Below, piece after piece: positions 47,598 through 56,806 of a DNA stretch of 64,000 bases. The notes beneath the pieces were generated by a model, which did not search any database, was not told where the DNA came from, and saw only the letters and a list, made by a program, of their open reading frames with translations. The position numbers and the translations under genes were made by a program. Source of the DNA: Cryobacterium sp. Y82 (GTDB lineage Bacteria; Actinomycetota; Actinomycetes; Actinomycetales; Microbacteriaceae); assembly GCF_002929495.1 (NCBI RefSeq), contig NZ_PJJJ01000037.1, positions 210,930-274,929 of the forward strand, in the 5' to 3' direction. Numbering within the stretch: position 1 is the first letter of the stretch; each line of letters begins with the position of its first letter.

Positions 47598-47626
47598 GCC
47601 GGGGCGACCCGAAGGCCCACCCCGGC
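47598..47626 (-). other. Hairpin between pilA and pilV, module B
   Basis: GCCGGGG pairs with CCCCGGC around 15 bases that themselves contain GGGCC/GACCC. No strong T-run follows. In pilus operons such structures set a higher level of major pilin than of downstream genes; here this is inference. Confidence 0.45.
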
Positions 47627-47699
47627 TCAAGCCGATGGAGTAACGAAGTACTGCTGCCAGCGCATGCCGCGGCTGAGCCGGCGCATCCGCTTGCGCGGC

Positions 47700-48164
47700 T
47701 TAGAAAGTGCAGCCAGTGGGTGCAGTGACCGTGGCGTTGTTGGTGATGCCGAGCGAATCGGTCACGTAGTACTTGACCAAGGTCTCACTCGTCGCGCCGA
47801 TGCAGAAGGTCGACGTCGTGAGGTTCTTGTACGTAATCGTCGTGGTGTTCGGGCCCTTGGTGAAGCCGAAACCGGTGATCCCAGGAATGAGAGCCTCGGA
47901 CATCACCCCGCCCGTCGGGGTGGCTGGCATGACACCACTCTCGGTCTGCACGGCGATGATCGCGGTCTTGGCGTTGGCGAGGTCGCTCTTGACGTTCGCG
48001 TCTTTGGCCTTGTTCTGCACTCCCATGTACACGGGAATGGCGATGGCGGCGAGAATTCCGATGATGATCACGACGACGAGCAGCTCGATCAGCGTGAACC
48101 CTCGCTGGTTCTCGGTGAAGCGTGCGCGGCGAAGGTTGAGGGAAGCGAGCAGGCGAGTAAGCAT
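47700..48164 (-). CDS. pilA: Major type IV pilin, module B
   Basis: The start at 48164 gives 154 residues: leader MLTRLLASLNLRRARFTENQRG, then FTLIELLVVVIIIGILAAIA with Phe1 and Glu5, the perfect type IVa signature. The head has a Cys pair (TSTFCIGAT and the C-terminal PTGCTF) fitting the pilin D-loop disulfide. It is the fibre subunit of module B. A 272-base leader precedes it. Its paralogue at 57310-57768 lacks the D-loop Cys pair. Confidence 0.92.
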   Translation of the reverse strand: MLTRLLASLNLRRARFTENQRGFTLIELLVVVIIIGILAAIAIPVYMGVQNKAKDANVKSDLANAKTAIIAVQTESGVMPATPTGGVMSEALIPGITGFGFTKGPNTTTITYKNLTTSTFCIGATSETLVKYYVTDSLGITNNATVTAPTGCTF

Positions 48165-48326
48165 GATGTATCCATTCGGGTTGGAAGTGGGTCGTGCGAA
48201 AGCGAGCCGGGTAAGGACTCGTCGTGATGTGATTGCGTGTTGCGGTGAAATGTGCGATCGAGGGTGCGATCGGAGCTTCAGATTAGAGGCGAGATTTTCT
48301 CGCGCACGACCCACATTTGCGGGTGA

Positions 48327-48419
48327 TTTGGGTATTACCCACCCCCACAAGGAATGCCACCCGAAGCGGGCTTGCCGAATTATGCGCGGGCGCGCCACAA
48401 ACCCCCGCCGCGGCGGGGG
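48327..48419 (-). promoter_or_regulatory. pilA (module B) leader with two palindromes
   Basis: Within the 272-base gap 48165-48436, CCCCCGCCGCGGCGGGGG (48402-48419) is a perfect 18-base palindrome 18 bases after the pilC stop, followed by GTTTGT on the - strand, so it may be a weak terminator. TGGGTA-T-TACCCA (48327-48339) is an operator-like palindrome in front of pilA. A -10-like ATAAT lies between them. I see no gene in this gap. Confidence 0.5.
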
Positions 48420-48436
48420 ATCACGGCAGACAGGGC

Positions 48437-49666
48437 CTAGTTGATCATGCTGGCAATGCTGAAGATGGGCAGGTAGAGGGCGACGACCATGCCGCCAATG
48501 ACGACGCCGAGAAAAGCGATCAGCAGCGGCTCAATCATGGCGGTGAGCTGCTCGGTGGTCGTGTGTACCTCCTGGTCGTAGAAGTCGGCGATCTTGTCGA
48601 GCATCAGCTCGAGCGTGCCGACATCCTCTCCCACTGCGATCATCTGGGTCACCATGCCCGGAAAGATCGAATGCTCCTGCAGCAGCTCCGATACCGACTG
48701 ACCGCGTCGCACCCCCTCAGCTACCTGGGTGAGGGCGTTCTCGATGGCCCAGTTGCCGCTGGTCTCCCCCACGATCGCGAGGGCAGGCAGAATGGGCACG
48801 CCGGCGCCGAGCATGTTGGCGAAGTTGCGGCTGAAGCGCGCCACGGAGATCTTCGTCTGCAGCGCACCGAACACCGGCAGCCGCAGCCGCAGCGGGTCGA
48901 GCACCCGGCGCACCCGGTCGGTGTGTTTGTTACGGCGCCACCACACGGCAAACGCGATACCGGCAACGAGGCCGATCGGCACGACGTAGATCATCGATTC
49001 CGACAGGGTGACGAGCAGCTGGGTGGGTAGCGGCAACGAGCCGCCGAGACCGGCGAACATATCCTGAAAGATGGGCACGATGAAGATCAGCATGATCATC
49101 ACGGCGGCCACCGACATGGACAGCACAATCACCGGGTAGGTCATCGCCGACTTGATGGTGTCGCGCAGCTTGACCTCCTTCTCAAAGTTCTCGGCGATCG
49201 AGTTCAAGGCCTGGTCGAGAAAACCGCCGGTCTCGCCGGCCCGCACCATGTTGACCATGATGGGCGGGAAGGCTAGCGGATGCTTCGCGAGCGACTCCGA
49301 GATCGACTGCCCGGCTTCGACGTCGTCCCGCACCACGGCGAGCACCGCCGTGAGCGGTTTGCTCTCGGTCTGCTCGGTGAGAATGCGCAGAGCCCGAAGC
49401 AACGACAGGCCGGCCGCGATCATGGTCGCGAACTGCCGACTCAAAATGGCAAGATCTTTCAGTCGTACCCCGCGAGAGAAGCCCGGCAGCGCAATGGACC
49501 GCGCCATACCGGTGGCGGGCGGAGCCTCCACGATCGAGAGCGGAGCGATGCCCTGGGAGTTCAGTCGCGCGGCCACCTGACCCGAGTTCTGCGCATCGAC
49601 TCGTCCCTTGACGTTCCTGCCCCTCGTGTCGCGACCGGTGTAACTGAAAACCAGTGCGTCCGGCAT
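48437..49666 (-). CDS. pilC: Type IV pilus platform protein PilC, module B
   Basis: A 409-residue GspF/PilC protein with two homologous T2SSF cytoplasmic domains (about 70-190 and 270-390) and three membrane helices. LSRQFATMIAAGLSLLRALR and VARFSRNFANMLGAGVPILP mark the repeats, and GETGGFL the loop. It is the inner-membrane platform for the motors. Its start overlaps the pilT stop by one base (TGATG). It is the same length as its paralogue 57925-59154 and closely similar to it. Confidence 0.95.
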   Translation of the reverse strand: MPDALVFSYTGRDTRGRNVKGRVDAQNSGQVAARLNSQGIAPLSIVEAPPATGMARSIALPGFSRGVRLKDLAILSRQFATMIAAGLSLLRALRILTEQTESKPLTAVLAVVRDDVEAGQSISESLAKHPLAFPPIMVNMVRAGETGGFLDQALNSIAENFEKEVKLRDTIKSAMTYPVIVLSMSVAAVMIMLIFIVPIFQDMFAGLGGSLPLPTQLLVTLSESMIYVVPIGLVAGIAFAVWWRRNKHTDRVRRVLDPLRLRLPVFGALQTKISVARFSRNFANMLGAGVPILPALAIVGETSGNWAIENALTQVAEGVRRGQSVSELLQEHSIFPGMVTQMIAVGEDVGTLELMLDKIADFYDQEVHTTTEQLTAMIEPLLIAFLGVVIGGMVVALYLPIFSIASMIN

Positions 49667-51075
49667 CAGCTCACCGCGCGGGAGAACCCGACGTTGTAGT
49701 CGGCGTCGTGGCCGGAGTCGTACCCGGTGCCTGCACCTGCGAAGGCAAAGGCCCCGGCCGCCGGTTCGGTGCGGTGAATGAGCAGTTCAAGCCCGGCAAT
49801 ATCGTGAGCCTTGGCGTGCGCGGCCGTGCGGGTGATCTGCCCCGTGTTGACTAGTTCGGCGAGGTGCTGGTCCATGGTGTGCATGCCGCGTTCCCGACCG
49901 GTCTGCATCATCGATTCGATCTGGTGCGTTTTGCCCTCGCGAATGAGGTTGGCGATGGCCGGGGTGGTAACGAGAACCTCGGTCGCGGCGACCCGGCCGG
50001 CCCCGTTCGCCCACTTCACCAGGGTCTGACAGACCACGCCCTGCAGGGTCTGGGCGAGCTGCGCCCGCACCTGGTTCTGCTGGTGCGGCGGAAAAACGTC
50101 GATGATGCGGTCGATGGTTTGCGCCGCGCTCTGCGTGTGCAGCGTCGCGAACACGAGGTGCCCGGTCTCTGCGGCGGTCAGTGCCACCTGGATCGTCTCG
50201 AGATCGCGCAATTCACCGATGAGAATGACGTCGGGGTCCTGCCGCAGCACGTGCTTCAAAGCGGATGCGAAACTCGCCGTGTCGTGCCCCACCTCGCGCT
50301 GGGTCACCAGGGACTTCTTGTGGGCGTGCAAGAACTCGATCGGGTCTTCGACGGTGACGATATGGTCGGCCCTGGTGCTGTTCACGAGGTCGACGAGGGC
50401 CGCCAGCGTCGTGGATTTGCCCGAGCTGGTCGGCCCGGCAACGAGCACCAGCCCGCGAGGCAGCCCGGCGAATGTGGACACCGATTGCGGGATACCCAGG
50501 GCTTTAAGGTCTTTAATCTCGTGTGGAATGAGCCGAAAGACCGCGCCAACGGCGCCACGCTGCTGGTGCACGTTGACCCGAAATCGGCTGGACGCGCCGG
50601 TGACCGCGGCATCCTGCAGCGTGTAAGCGAAATCCAGTTCATGATCACGATCAAAGATGACCTGCTGGGCCCGGGTGAGAATGCTGCGGATGGCCCGGTC
50701 TGCTTTCTGGCTCGACCAGGCCGGGCCGACGCCCACCGGACCGAGATCGCCGTCGCGGCGAATGCTCGGCGGAGCGGCGACAGACACATGCAGGTCGGAT
50801 GCCTGCCGCAGCACGACCTCATACAGGGCCTCAATCAGGTCGACGTCGGGGGTGCCGAGCACATCGGGCGCCGCCGGGTCGACACTGCGCAGAATGCCGT
50901 CGCCGGGAACGCTGCGGAGCGCCACCCGCGTGCGCCGACGATTCGTAGGCAGCACGTGAATTTCGTCGTAATGGGTGGCGTTCACTGCGGCGCTTGCCGA
51001 AACCGGGGCGAAGCCCGCCAGGTCGCCGGCTATGAGGGTGTCGTTTCGTGACAGAGAGATTTTCGGGTCGTCCAT
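49666..51075 (-). CDS. pilT: PilT-like retraction ATPase, module B
   Basis: The start at 51075 follows AAGGAA and gives 469 residues. Walker A is GPTSSGKSTT (about 213), with Ser replacing the usual Gly; the Asp box VEDPIEF, Walker B VILIGELRD, the His box and the AIANLIREGKT box (PilT hallmark AIRNLIRE) are all present. It depolymerises the pilus for twitching or uptake. The N-terminal ~100 residues are not conserved with the paralogue at 59155-60444. It opens module B after a 219-base gap with a strong hairpin. Confidence 0.93.
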   Translation of the reverse strand: MDDPKISLSRNDTLIAGDLAGFAPVSASAAVNATHYDEIHVLPTNRRRTRVALRSVPGDGILRSVDPAAPDVLGTPDVDLIEALYEVVLRQASDLHVSVAAPPSIRRDGDLGPVGVGPAWSSQKADRAIRSILTRAQQVIFDRDHELDFAYTLQDAAVTGASSRFRVNVHQQRGAVGAVFRLIPHEIKDLKALGIPQSVSTFAGLPRGLVLVAGPTSSGKSTTLAALVDLVNSTRADHIVTVEDPIEFLHAHKKSLVTQREVGHDTASFASALKHVLRQDPDVILIGELRDLETIQVALTAAETGHLVFATLHTQSAAQTIDRIIDVFPPHQQNQVRAQLAQTLQGVVCQTLVKWANGAGRVAATEVLVTTPAIANLIREGKTHQIESMMQTGRERGMHTMDQHLAELVNTGQITRTAAHAKAHDIAGLELLIHRTEPAAGAFAFAGAGTGYDSGHDADYNVGFSRAVS

Positions 51076-51145
51076 GAGCAATTCCTTTTCGGAGCAAGCG
51101 TGTCGGGTACTGATTGCCGCGAACAGGTACGGCCGTTCCGGAGCA

Positions 51146-51177
51146 CGACCACTCGCCGAGGGTGCGGCGAACGGTCG
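51146..51177 (-). other. 13-bp hairpin at the junction of pilus modules A and B
   Basis: CGACCACTCGCCG pairs with CGGCGAACGGTCG (two G-T/A-C wobbles by strand) around six bases, in the 219-base gap between pilO of module A and pilT of module B. No T-run follows. It could attenuate read-through between modules. No clear promoter or gene was found in the gap. Confidence 0.5.
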
Positions 51178-51294
51178 TTGCAGGCCTCGCGAAAATGGAG
51201 CCAGGGTAAGTCTTATTCGCAAGGGGCCTACGTCAGGCGCAACGCTATTGAAGCTCCCTACGCGGCGGTAGCCCGCGATCTGGGGGTGTGCCGT

Positions 51295-51960
51295 TTACCG
51301 GCCGAGCGTCACGCCGGTTGGATCCAGCAGAACGTAGATCGTGCCGAGAACGGTCATTTTGTTCACGATCGCTCCCTCACCGGTATCGGTCGCCACCGTG
51401 GAAATCGCGATGCTCCGCTCGCCGTGCTGAAGGCCGGCCACGAAGTCGAAGAGATTGCTGTGAGCACCGGCGATTGTCAGGGTAACGGTTACCGCCAGAT
51501 AGTTTTCCGGGTTGAGCACCGATGATGCCGCGGGAACAGCGGATGCGACGGCTGCGGAATCCGTGCCCGTTCCTGCCTCCGCCGCAGCGCTGTCGGCGGC
51601 GACTTCCGCGGCGGGCTGAAAAGCAACCGCGTCGCTGATGACCAGCGAATTCAGTGTCACGCTGTTCTGGCGGGCAATGATTTCGAGCTCATCCAAAAAG
51701 TCGGGAATTCCGGCATCGACTGGTACCCCGCTCTGCAGGGTGGCGAGGTAGGTGCGAAGTTCCGCGATTCCGGCAAAGTCCCGTTTGAGAACGATCAGAT
51801 CGGCTGCGTGTTGAGTATTCTGCGTCAGTATGACCTCGCGCTGTGCCTTTGCGGACTGAATCTCGTCCAGTTTTGGAGCGGTCCCGAGCATGCCGCCGAG
51901 AACCACCGAAGCGCCGACGATCAAGATCAGCACGGCGCCGAATAACCTGTTGCGAGTCAT
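51295..51960 (-). CDS. pilO: PilO-like pilus alignment protein, module A
   Basis: I chose the ATG at 51960 (MTRNRLFGAVLILIVGASVV), because it aligns with the start of the module B PilO, is four bases after the pilN stop and has GGGGGA upstream; a longer start at 52002 would overlap pilN. 221 residues: one membrane helix, coiled coil, then Ala/Ser/Val-rich linker (AAAEAGTGTDSAAVAS) and a C-terminal ferredoxin-like domain. Last gene of module A. Confidence 0.8.
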   Translation of the reverse strand: MTRNRLFGAVLILIVGASVVLGGMLGTAPKLDEIQSAKAQREVILTQNTQHAADLIVLKRDFAGIAELRTYLATLQSGVPVDAGIPDFLDELEIIARQNSVTLNSLVISDAVAFQPAAEVAADSAAAEAGTGTDSAAVASAVPAASSVLNPENYLAVTVTLTIAGAHSNLFDFVAGLQHGERSIAISTVATDTGEGAIVNKMTVLGTIYVLLDPTGVTLGR

Positions 51961-51964
51961 AGTG

Positions 51965-52621
51965 TCACTGTCCCCCGATGCGATTTGATCGCGCATTTTC
52001 ATTGATATTGATGACCATTTCGACGACGTATTGACCGGTTTGGGTGCGGGTCACCGAACCGGGGTGGGCATCGGCGTAGCCGGGCAGCGTGCGCAGGTTC
52101 GTCAACCACATGGGAACGGCTGGTAACGTCGGGCTGGTTAAGCTCAGCGTCAGACTGGCAACACGCGGGTTATATAAGGGAACGCTGCTTTGCTCGTATT
52201 CCGCCCACGGCGTACCGGAACCGACCGCAATGGCCTCAATGGTGACGTCGGACGGCAGACTTGCTCGTACGGCCACCATGTAAGCACGCCAATCAACCTC
52301 GGTTTCAGCAGCCAGCTGCCGCGCAGCCGTTGTCATTTCTATTTGGTTTTGAACGTTGCGAACCTCCGAGTATTTTGCGGACTCCTGCAACAATTCTGTG
52401 GTGCGCGCCTCGGCGGCGGCAAGCCGGTTTTGTGCCCGCCCGGCTTGAAGGGACACGGTCGCGACAGCGGCAATAACGACCAGCACGATGCCGGCTGCAA
52501 CGATTGACATGATTCGGCGCAGCACCCGGCCCTGACGGGCGGCCTTGAGTTCGGGGGGAAGCAGGTCTGCGCGTGGCTCCCCGCCGAGGACCAGCTCATG
52601 GCCATCCGTTGTGCGTCTCAT
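51965..52621 (-). CDS. pilN: PilN-like pilus alignment protein, module A
   Basis: A 218-residue bitopic protein with RADLLPPEL, the PilM-docking motif, near residue 18; a membrane helix at about 37-60; coiled coil; and extracytoplasmic domain. Start overlaps the pilM stop (ATGA). Paralogous to 41868-42536 across the whole length. Confidence 0.83.
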   Translation of the reverse strand: MRRTTDGHELVLGGEPRADLLPPELKAARQGRVLRRIMSIVAAGIVLVVIAAVATVSLQAGRAQNRLAAAEARTTELLQESAKYSEVRNVQNQIEMTTAARQLAAETEVDWRAYMVAVRASLPSDVTIEAIAVGSGTPWAEYEQSSVPLYNPRVASLTLSLTSPTLPAVPMWLTNLRTLPGYADAHPGSVTRTQTGQYVVEMVININENARSNRIGGQ

Positions 52622-53670
52622 GCCTTGCTCCCTAGTGCGAGGCCAAGCGCAGCAACGAACGTGCCCTGGGAGTTGTCGAGATCTTGCTGATTGACATCGG
52701 GTCCGAGTTCGAGTGCGCCGGACGGTTTCGCTGCAACCACCGGAAAACTGGTCAGCGCGCTGAGCGCAGTACCGAAGCCTTCGAGCCGCGCGCCCCCGCC
52801 CATGAGCACGATGCGTCCGATGGGTAGTTCCGGACGGCTGTTCGTGAAGTAGGCAACGGTGTTGCGCAGGCTTTCGAGCAGTTCCGAGGTGATCTCCCGA
52901 ATGATCGTGGCGGCTATTTCATCTTCTGGTGCAGCCTCATCCACTAGGCCCACCCGCCTCTTAAGCAACTCCGCCGCCTCTTCATCGAGGTCGAGACGCA
53001 CGCGCAGCGCCTTGGTGAGCTGATTGCCGCCGGAAGGAATCACGCGCACGAATTGCGGCACGGCGTTCGACGAGATCAGCACGCTCGACGAGCCGCCACC
53101 GATATCAATCTGCACGATCACCTCGGGGGCGGTCACTGCACGGTGAATCGCACGACTGCGTGCGAACGACATGATGTCAACGTTGATCGTGCGCAGTCCG
53201 GCAAGCCGGGCGGCCTTGATGTGCGACTGCACGACGCCTTTCATGGCTGCGATCAGCAGCCCGGCAATTTGCGGGTCAGCCTCCCCCTCGCCGTCGACCT
53301 CGGCAATGGGGTAGAAGTCGAGCAGCGCCTCGGCGGTGGGAAACGACAGCAGGTCCTGCACCTGAAATGGCAGCGACTCGCGAATGCGGCGCAGCGACAT
53401 CTTGGGCACGGTCAGGTTGCGCACGACCATGCGGTGATAGCCCATGCCGAGCACGACGTCTTTGGTCGTGAATCCGCCGCTCGACCACATCCGTTTCAGC
53501 GCCGCGGCGACGACAGTCGGTTCCAGTACCTCACCGCGGCTGACCGCGCCAAAGGGCAGCGGCTCTTCGTAGCAGCGCACGAGCACGGGATGGTCCGTTT
53601 CGGCATCCCGCATCTCTACGGCGCGCACGGCGGTGGTGCCGATGTCGAGTCCGACCACACGTGTCGTCAT
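52618..53670 (-). CDS. pilM: PilM-like actin-fold pilus protein, module A
   Basis: The start at 53670 (MTTRVVGLDIGTTAVRAVEM) follows GGGGAAAC; a longer frame would invade pilD. 350 residues with actin-fold motifs DIGTTAV, VQIDIGGGSSSVL and VLMGGGARLEG. It is the cytoplasmic ring subunit linking PilN/O to the motors. It lies 71 bases after pilD. Strong similarity to 42533-43648, including the VPKMSLxRIRxSLPFxVQDLL stretch. Confidence 0.9.
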   Translation of the reverse strand: MTTRVVGLDIGTTAVRAVEMRDAETDHPVLVRCYEEPLPFGAVSRGEVLEPTVVAAALKRMWSSGGFTTKDVVLGMGYHRMVVRNLTVPKMSLRRIRESLPFQVQDLLSFPTAEALLDFYPIAEVDGEGEADPQIAGLLIAAMKGVVQSHIKAARLAGLRTINVDIMSFARSRAIHRAVTAPEVIVQIDIGGGSSSVLISSNAVPQFVRVIPSGGNQLTKALRVRLDLDEEAAELLKRRVGLVDEAAPEDEIAATIIREITSELLESLRNTVAYFTNSRPELPIGRIVLMGGGARLEGFGTALSALTSFPVVAAKPSGALELGPDVNQQDLDNSQGTFVAALGLALGSKA

Positions 53671-53741
53671 TTGTTTCCCCCAGTAAGAATTCGGTTCATA
53701 AGCGGTGGTCGAAGAGCGGGCCGGGTCGTGACACCCGCCGA

Positions 53742-54584
53742 TTAGGCGAGGCCGTAAAGCGTGAGGTAGCCGATGGCTATCTGGTCGCCGAAGAAGACGC
53801 CAAGCCAGGCGGCCAGCAGCATCCACGGGCCGAACGGAATGCCACTGCGGCGTTTAGCCTTACGAGTAGCGAGCAGAAGGAGCCCGAACACGCCGCCGAG
53901 CAGAAAGGCTCCGAACGCCCCCACGATCAAGGGCCCCCACCCCAGATAGCCGAGGTAAAGGCCGAGCAGCCCGGCAAGTTTCACGTCACCGAGCCCCATG
54001 CCGCCGGGGCTGATCAGCGCCAGGGCCAGGTAGAGGCCGAACAGCGCCCCCGCTCCAATAAGGGTGGTCAGCAGGCGACCCGGTTCGCCCGCCACAAGGG
54101 CGGCCGCAGTGAGCAACACGGCAGCCACCGGGTAGGCCGGCAGCAGAATCTTGTTTGGCAGGGTGTGCGTGTCGAGGTCGATCATGGCCAGGGCAACGCT
54201 GATCGCCGCCAAATAGAGGAACGCCACGAGCACGATGAGCTGAGTGGCGAGGGTGTTGTCGTTGGCAGTGACGGCCGCCCAGCCAGAACCGGCGGTCGAG
54301 AACACCCAGAGAGCCACGATCGCGAAGAAGACTCCGGTGCCAAGTTCCACCGCGGGGTAACGGGGCGAAATCGGCGCCCGGCAATCACGACATTCGCCGC
54401 GCAGCACGAACCAACTCAATACCGGAATGTTGTCGTACGGCCGAATGCGCGCGCCGCAGCTGCTACACGAACTCGGCGGAGAGACGATGGAGCGGCCGGC
54501 CGGTATGCGGTAGATCACCACGTTGAGGAAGGAACCGATGATGGCGCCCAGGATGCCGAATAGCCCGGCAATGGTGCTAGCCAT
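53742..54584 (-). CDS. pilD: Type 4 prepilin peptidase / N-methyltransferase PilD
   Basis: A 280-residue integral membrane aspartyl protease. The N-terminal domain carries the zinc tetracysteine Cys40, Cys43, Cys65, Cys68; the catalytic aspartates are Asp136 in IDLDTHTLP and Asp200 in GLGDVK. It cleaves the leader after Gly and methylates Phe1 of all class III prepilins here. It is the only such enzyme in the window, so it would serve both modules. It overlaps the upstream pilX-like gene by eight bases. Confidence 0.95.
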   Translation of the reverse strand: MASTIAGLFGILGAIIGSFLNVVIYRIPAGRSIVSPPSSCSSCGARIRPYDNIPVLSWFVLRGECRDCRAPISPRYPAVELGTGVFFAIVALWVFSTAGSGWAAVTANDNTLATQLIVLVAFLYLAAISVALAMIDLDTHTLPNKILLPAYPVAAVLLTAAALVAGEPGRLLTTLIGAGALFGLYLALALISPGGMGLGDVKLAGLLGLYLGYLGWGPLIVGAFGAFLLGGVFGLLLLATRKAKRRSGIPFGPWMLLAAWLGVFFGDQIAIGYLTLYGLA

Positions 54585-56151
54585 TCAGGTCTCGAACATT
54601 CACGTCTCGAATCGAAATGCGGTCGCCGAGCTTGGCTTCGGCCGCGGCACTGCCGGGAGTTTCGCCGCTGGTCAGGGCGGTACCGGGAATGCCGATCGCC
54701 GCAAAGTTGAGTTGGCTGGAACCAGTGAAGGACACCTCACCCCCATAAAACTGTCCATGCCATTGCGCAGAGTGACCATCGCCGGTTCCCACCTTTATGT
54801 GACACGGCGAGTACAGCATAGCCGTGACTGTGGTGTTCACAATGAACGATTGACTCACGCTTGAGTTATAGCTCGCGTTCTTGCATGTGGGTAGTTTGTT
54901 TGGAGTGTCGTCTGGCGTTATGAGCCACAATTTTCGATCGCTGCCGACTCCATCAACCTGCGCGTTCAGACCGATGTCAAAGCTGGAGGCAAAAATTGCC
55001 AAATCATTTGGAAGCACAAGATGGGTCGTGTTTTCTTTGATCTTGATTCCGGCGGAACATTCGATGGCGTTGATGACCACTGGCCCCACGGGCGCGGCCC
55101 CACTCGGCGGTGTCAAGACTTCTTGAATTGCCTGCATATTGCAGCCCTTAGACACTTCAATAATCGTGAATCCCTGCTTAGTCCAATCCGAAGGAACATA
55201 GTCGATATCGACCCAGTCCGGAACTTCTGTTGCCATTCGAATGGGTGGATCGATTCCATCGCCATCGATTGTCAATATCTTCTTAACTCGGGTTGACTTA
55301 CCGGCAAACGCTTTTGTGGTCAAATCATTGTGAATCCACGAGTCCGCTCCGACCGTGGAAAGACCGGTCGCCCACGCGCTACCGAAAATCTGCGCCGTAC
55401 CCGAAAGACTTAAGTCACCATCCGCTCGAACGTTTCCGGAGATTATGCACGAGCCACCACCAAGAAAAGAGCCCTCTTCAACAACAATGTCGGCTTCGAT
55501 AATGGCTGACGAAGCAGCCGGAGATCCACAGGATGCATTTCCGGTCTTTATGTGCACGACGGGTCGAGCGGCGTTCGGGACAACACTGACGTCGGTCGCG
55601 ACGTCAGTGTCCTTCCAGTGCAGTTGGCTTGACCCTCCAAAACCGCCGTTTTTGTAAGAATACATCGCTGTATCCAGACCCGTCGCGGGAGTTTCAGTGG
55701 TCGCCGCGTCGAAGTCATAGATGGCCTCGACCTTGCGCTCATTGCCACTTTTGTTTCCGGCCTGACCGAGTTGGCTGGCATGGCCGGTAGATACGATTTT
55801 GAGTCGCTTCGTGCTGTCGTCGGGACAGCTGGGTGTGTCGTCCTCGAAATCGGTACCGTTAGAGGACAGGGTAATGAACGCTTCAAACACCGGATCGGTG
55901 GTGGATGATATTTTCCCGTCCACACACGTTTTTTTGGTCAGATTGAGCAGGGCCGCATCGATGCCAGCTTCGGCCGCGGCCTGGGCCTGGACCCCGGCGC
56001 GGGCGGCACTGCTGACTCCGAGAGAATTCATGGTCGAGCCGGCAATGGCGAGGGTGGCAATCGCCGCCACTCCCATGAGACCAATGACAGCAAGCAAGCT
56101 GCTGCCACGCTCATAATTAGAGCGTGCGCGTGCAGAATATCTCAGAAACAT
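54577..56151 (-). CDS. Large PilX-like minor pilin/tip protein, module A
   Basis: A 524-residue protein with PilX_N-type start (YERGSSLLAVIGLMGVAAIA) and an extracytoplasmic body rich in Ser, Thr, Asp and Gly with a beta-solenoid-like IIEADIVVEEGSFLGGGSCI pattern and several Cys. It corresponds in position to 43686-45479 but shares little sequence past the N-terminal helix. Codons are clearly less GC-rich than those of pilT, pilC or pilD, most visibly at 54800-56000. It may be the tip adhesin of fibre A. GGAGAC precedes the ATG. Confidence 0.78.
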   Translation of the reverse strand: MFLRYSARARSNYERGSSLLAVIGLMGVAAIATLAIAGSTMNSLGVSSAARAGVQAQAAAEAGIDAALLNLTKKTCVDGKISSTTDPVFEAFITLSSNGTDFEDDTPSCPDDSTKRLKIVSTGHASQLGQAGNKSGNERKVEAIYDFDAATTETPATGLDTAMYSYKNGGFGGSSQLHWKDTDVATDVSVVPNAARPVVHIKTGNASCGSPAASSAIIEADIVVEEGSFLGGGSCIISGNVRADGDLSLSGTAQIFGSAWATGLSTVGADSWIHNDLTTKAFAGKSTRVKKILTIDGDGIDPPIRMATEVPDWVDIDYVPSDWTKQGFTIIEVSKGCNMQAIQEVLTPPSGAAPVGPVVINAIECSAGIKIKENTTHLVLPNDLAIFASSFDIGLNAQVDGVGSDRKLWLITPDDTPNKLPTCKNASYNSSVSQSFIVNTTVTAMLYSPCHIKVGTGDGHSAQWHGQFYGGEVSFTGSSQLNFAAIGIPGTALTSGETPGSAAAEAKLGDRISIRDVNVRDLNG

Positions 56152-56798
56152 GTTTGCGTCTCCGTTGCATCGCCCTGACGGGACTTGAACGAGGTTGAGA
56201 TTAACGCTGGGCTACTGTCGCCGTCGGCGTTGATTGCAAAGTTGAGGGTAATCGCCGGGTTGTCTTCGACTGCGTTCGAGAAAATTGGCTGACCAGTCGC
56301 CGACAAGCCGGATCCGAGCAGGGTCCAGCCTTCTGTGTCGTCAGCACTTGGAGCCACGATTGCCTGCGGTGGCGCCCCACGGTGGTAGTACATCGCTCCG
56401 CCGTTGGCTTCTGTGTAGAACCACGCCTGACAGACACGGTCTGCGGCGGTGTCGGCCGGGTCGCTGCTCGTGCTCACCGTGGTGAGTATAAGCAGTTGAT
56501 CATTGGGGCCGTCGGTGCTGCCTGGCAGGTCGAGCTGGGTGGCATTGCGCATCCCGGACGATATCGAAGTAGCAATGAGTTGGCTAGCGCCATTGGCTTC
56601 AGCGCTGAAGAGAACCTTTTGTTCGGACTCCATGGCGTTGAGTAAAATACCGCCGGCGAGCGTAAGAATGAGCACCATCAAGCTGGAGTAGATCAGAACC
56701 TCGACCAGGGTGTAGCCGGCCTCATGAGAGCGCCGCTCGCGTAGTCGAGTGTGTAGCCGAGAAATGCCACGTCGCTTGTTGTGTTGCATCGTTGGCAT
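56142..56798 (-). CDS. PilW/GspJ-like minor prepilin, module A
   Basis: A 218-residue prepilin with a long basic leader of 28 residues (RLHTRLRERRSHEAG), then YTLVEVLIYSSLMVLILTLA with Tyr1 and Glu5, a type IV pilin helix and a pseudopilin-like head with two Cys. It overlaps the next gene by ten bases. Less GC-rich than the module's machinery genes. Start chosen at the first ATG; the Met three codons later is possible. Confidence 0.8.
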   Translation of the reverse strand: MPTMQHNKRRGISRLHTRLRERRSHEAGYTLVEVLIYSSLMVLILTLAGGILLNAMESEQKVLFSAEANGASQLIATSISSGMRNATQLDLPGSTDGPNDQLLILTTVSTSSDPADTAADRVCQAWFYTEANGGAMYYHRGAPPQAIVAPSADDTEGWTLLGSGLSATGQPIFSNAVEDNPAITLNFAINADGDSSPALISTSFKSRQGDATETQTCF

Positions 56799-56806
56799 AG
56801 GTTGCT

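Noticed and set aside
51076..51294. c-di-GMP riboswitch or promoter ahead of module B pilT
   Set aside because: No match to the riboswitch consensus and no convincing -35/-10 pair; only the hairpin is reported.
52003..53826. Longer start of pilM at 53826
   Set aside because: The extension would overlap pilD by 85 bases and has no pilus-protein similarity; the ATG at 53670 has a ribosome site and aligns with the paralogue.
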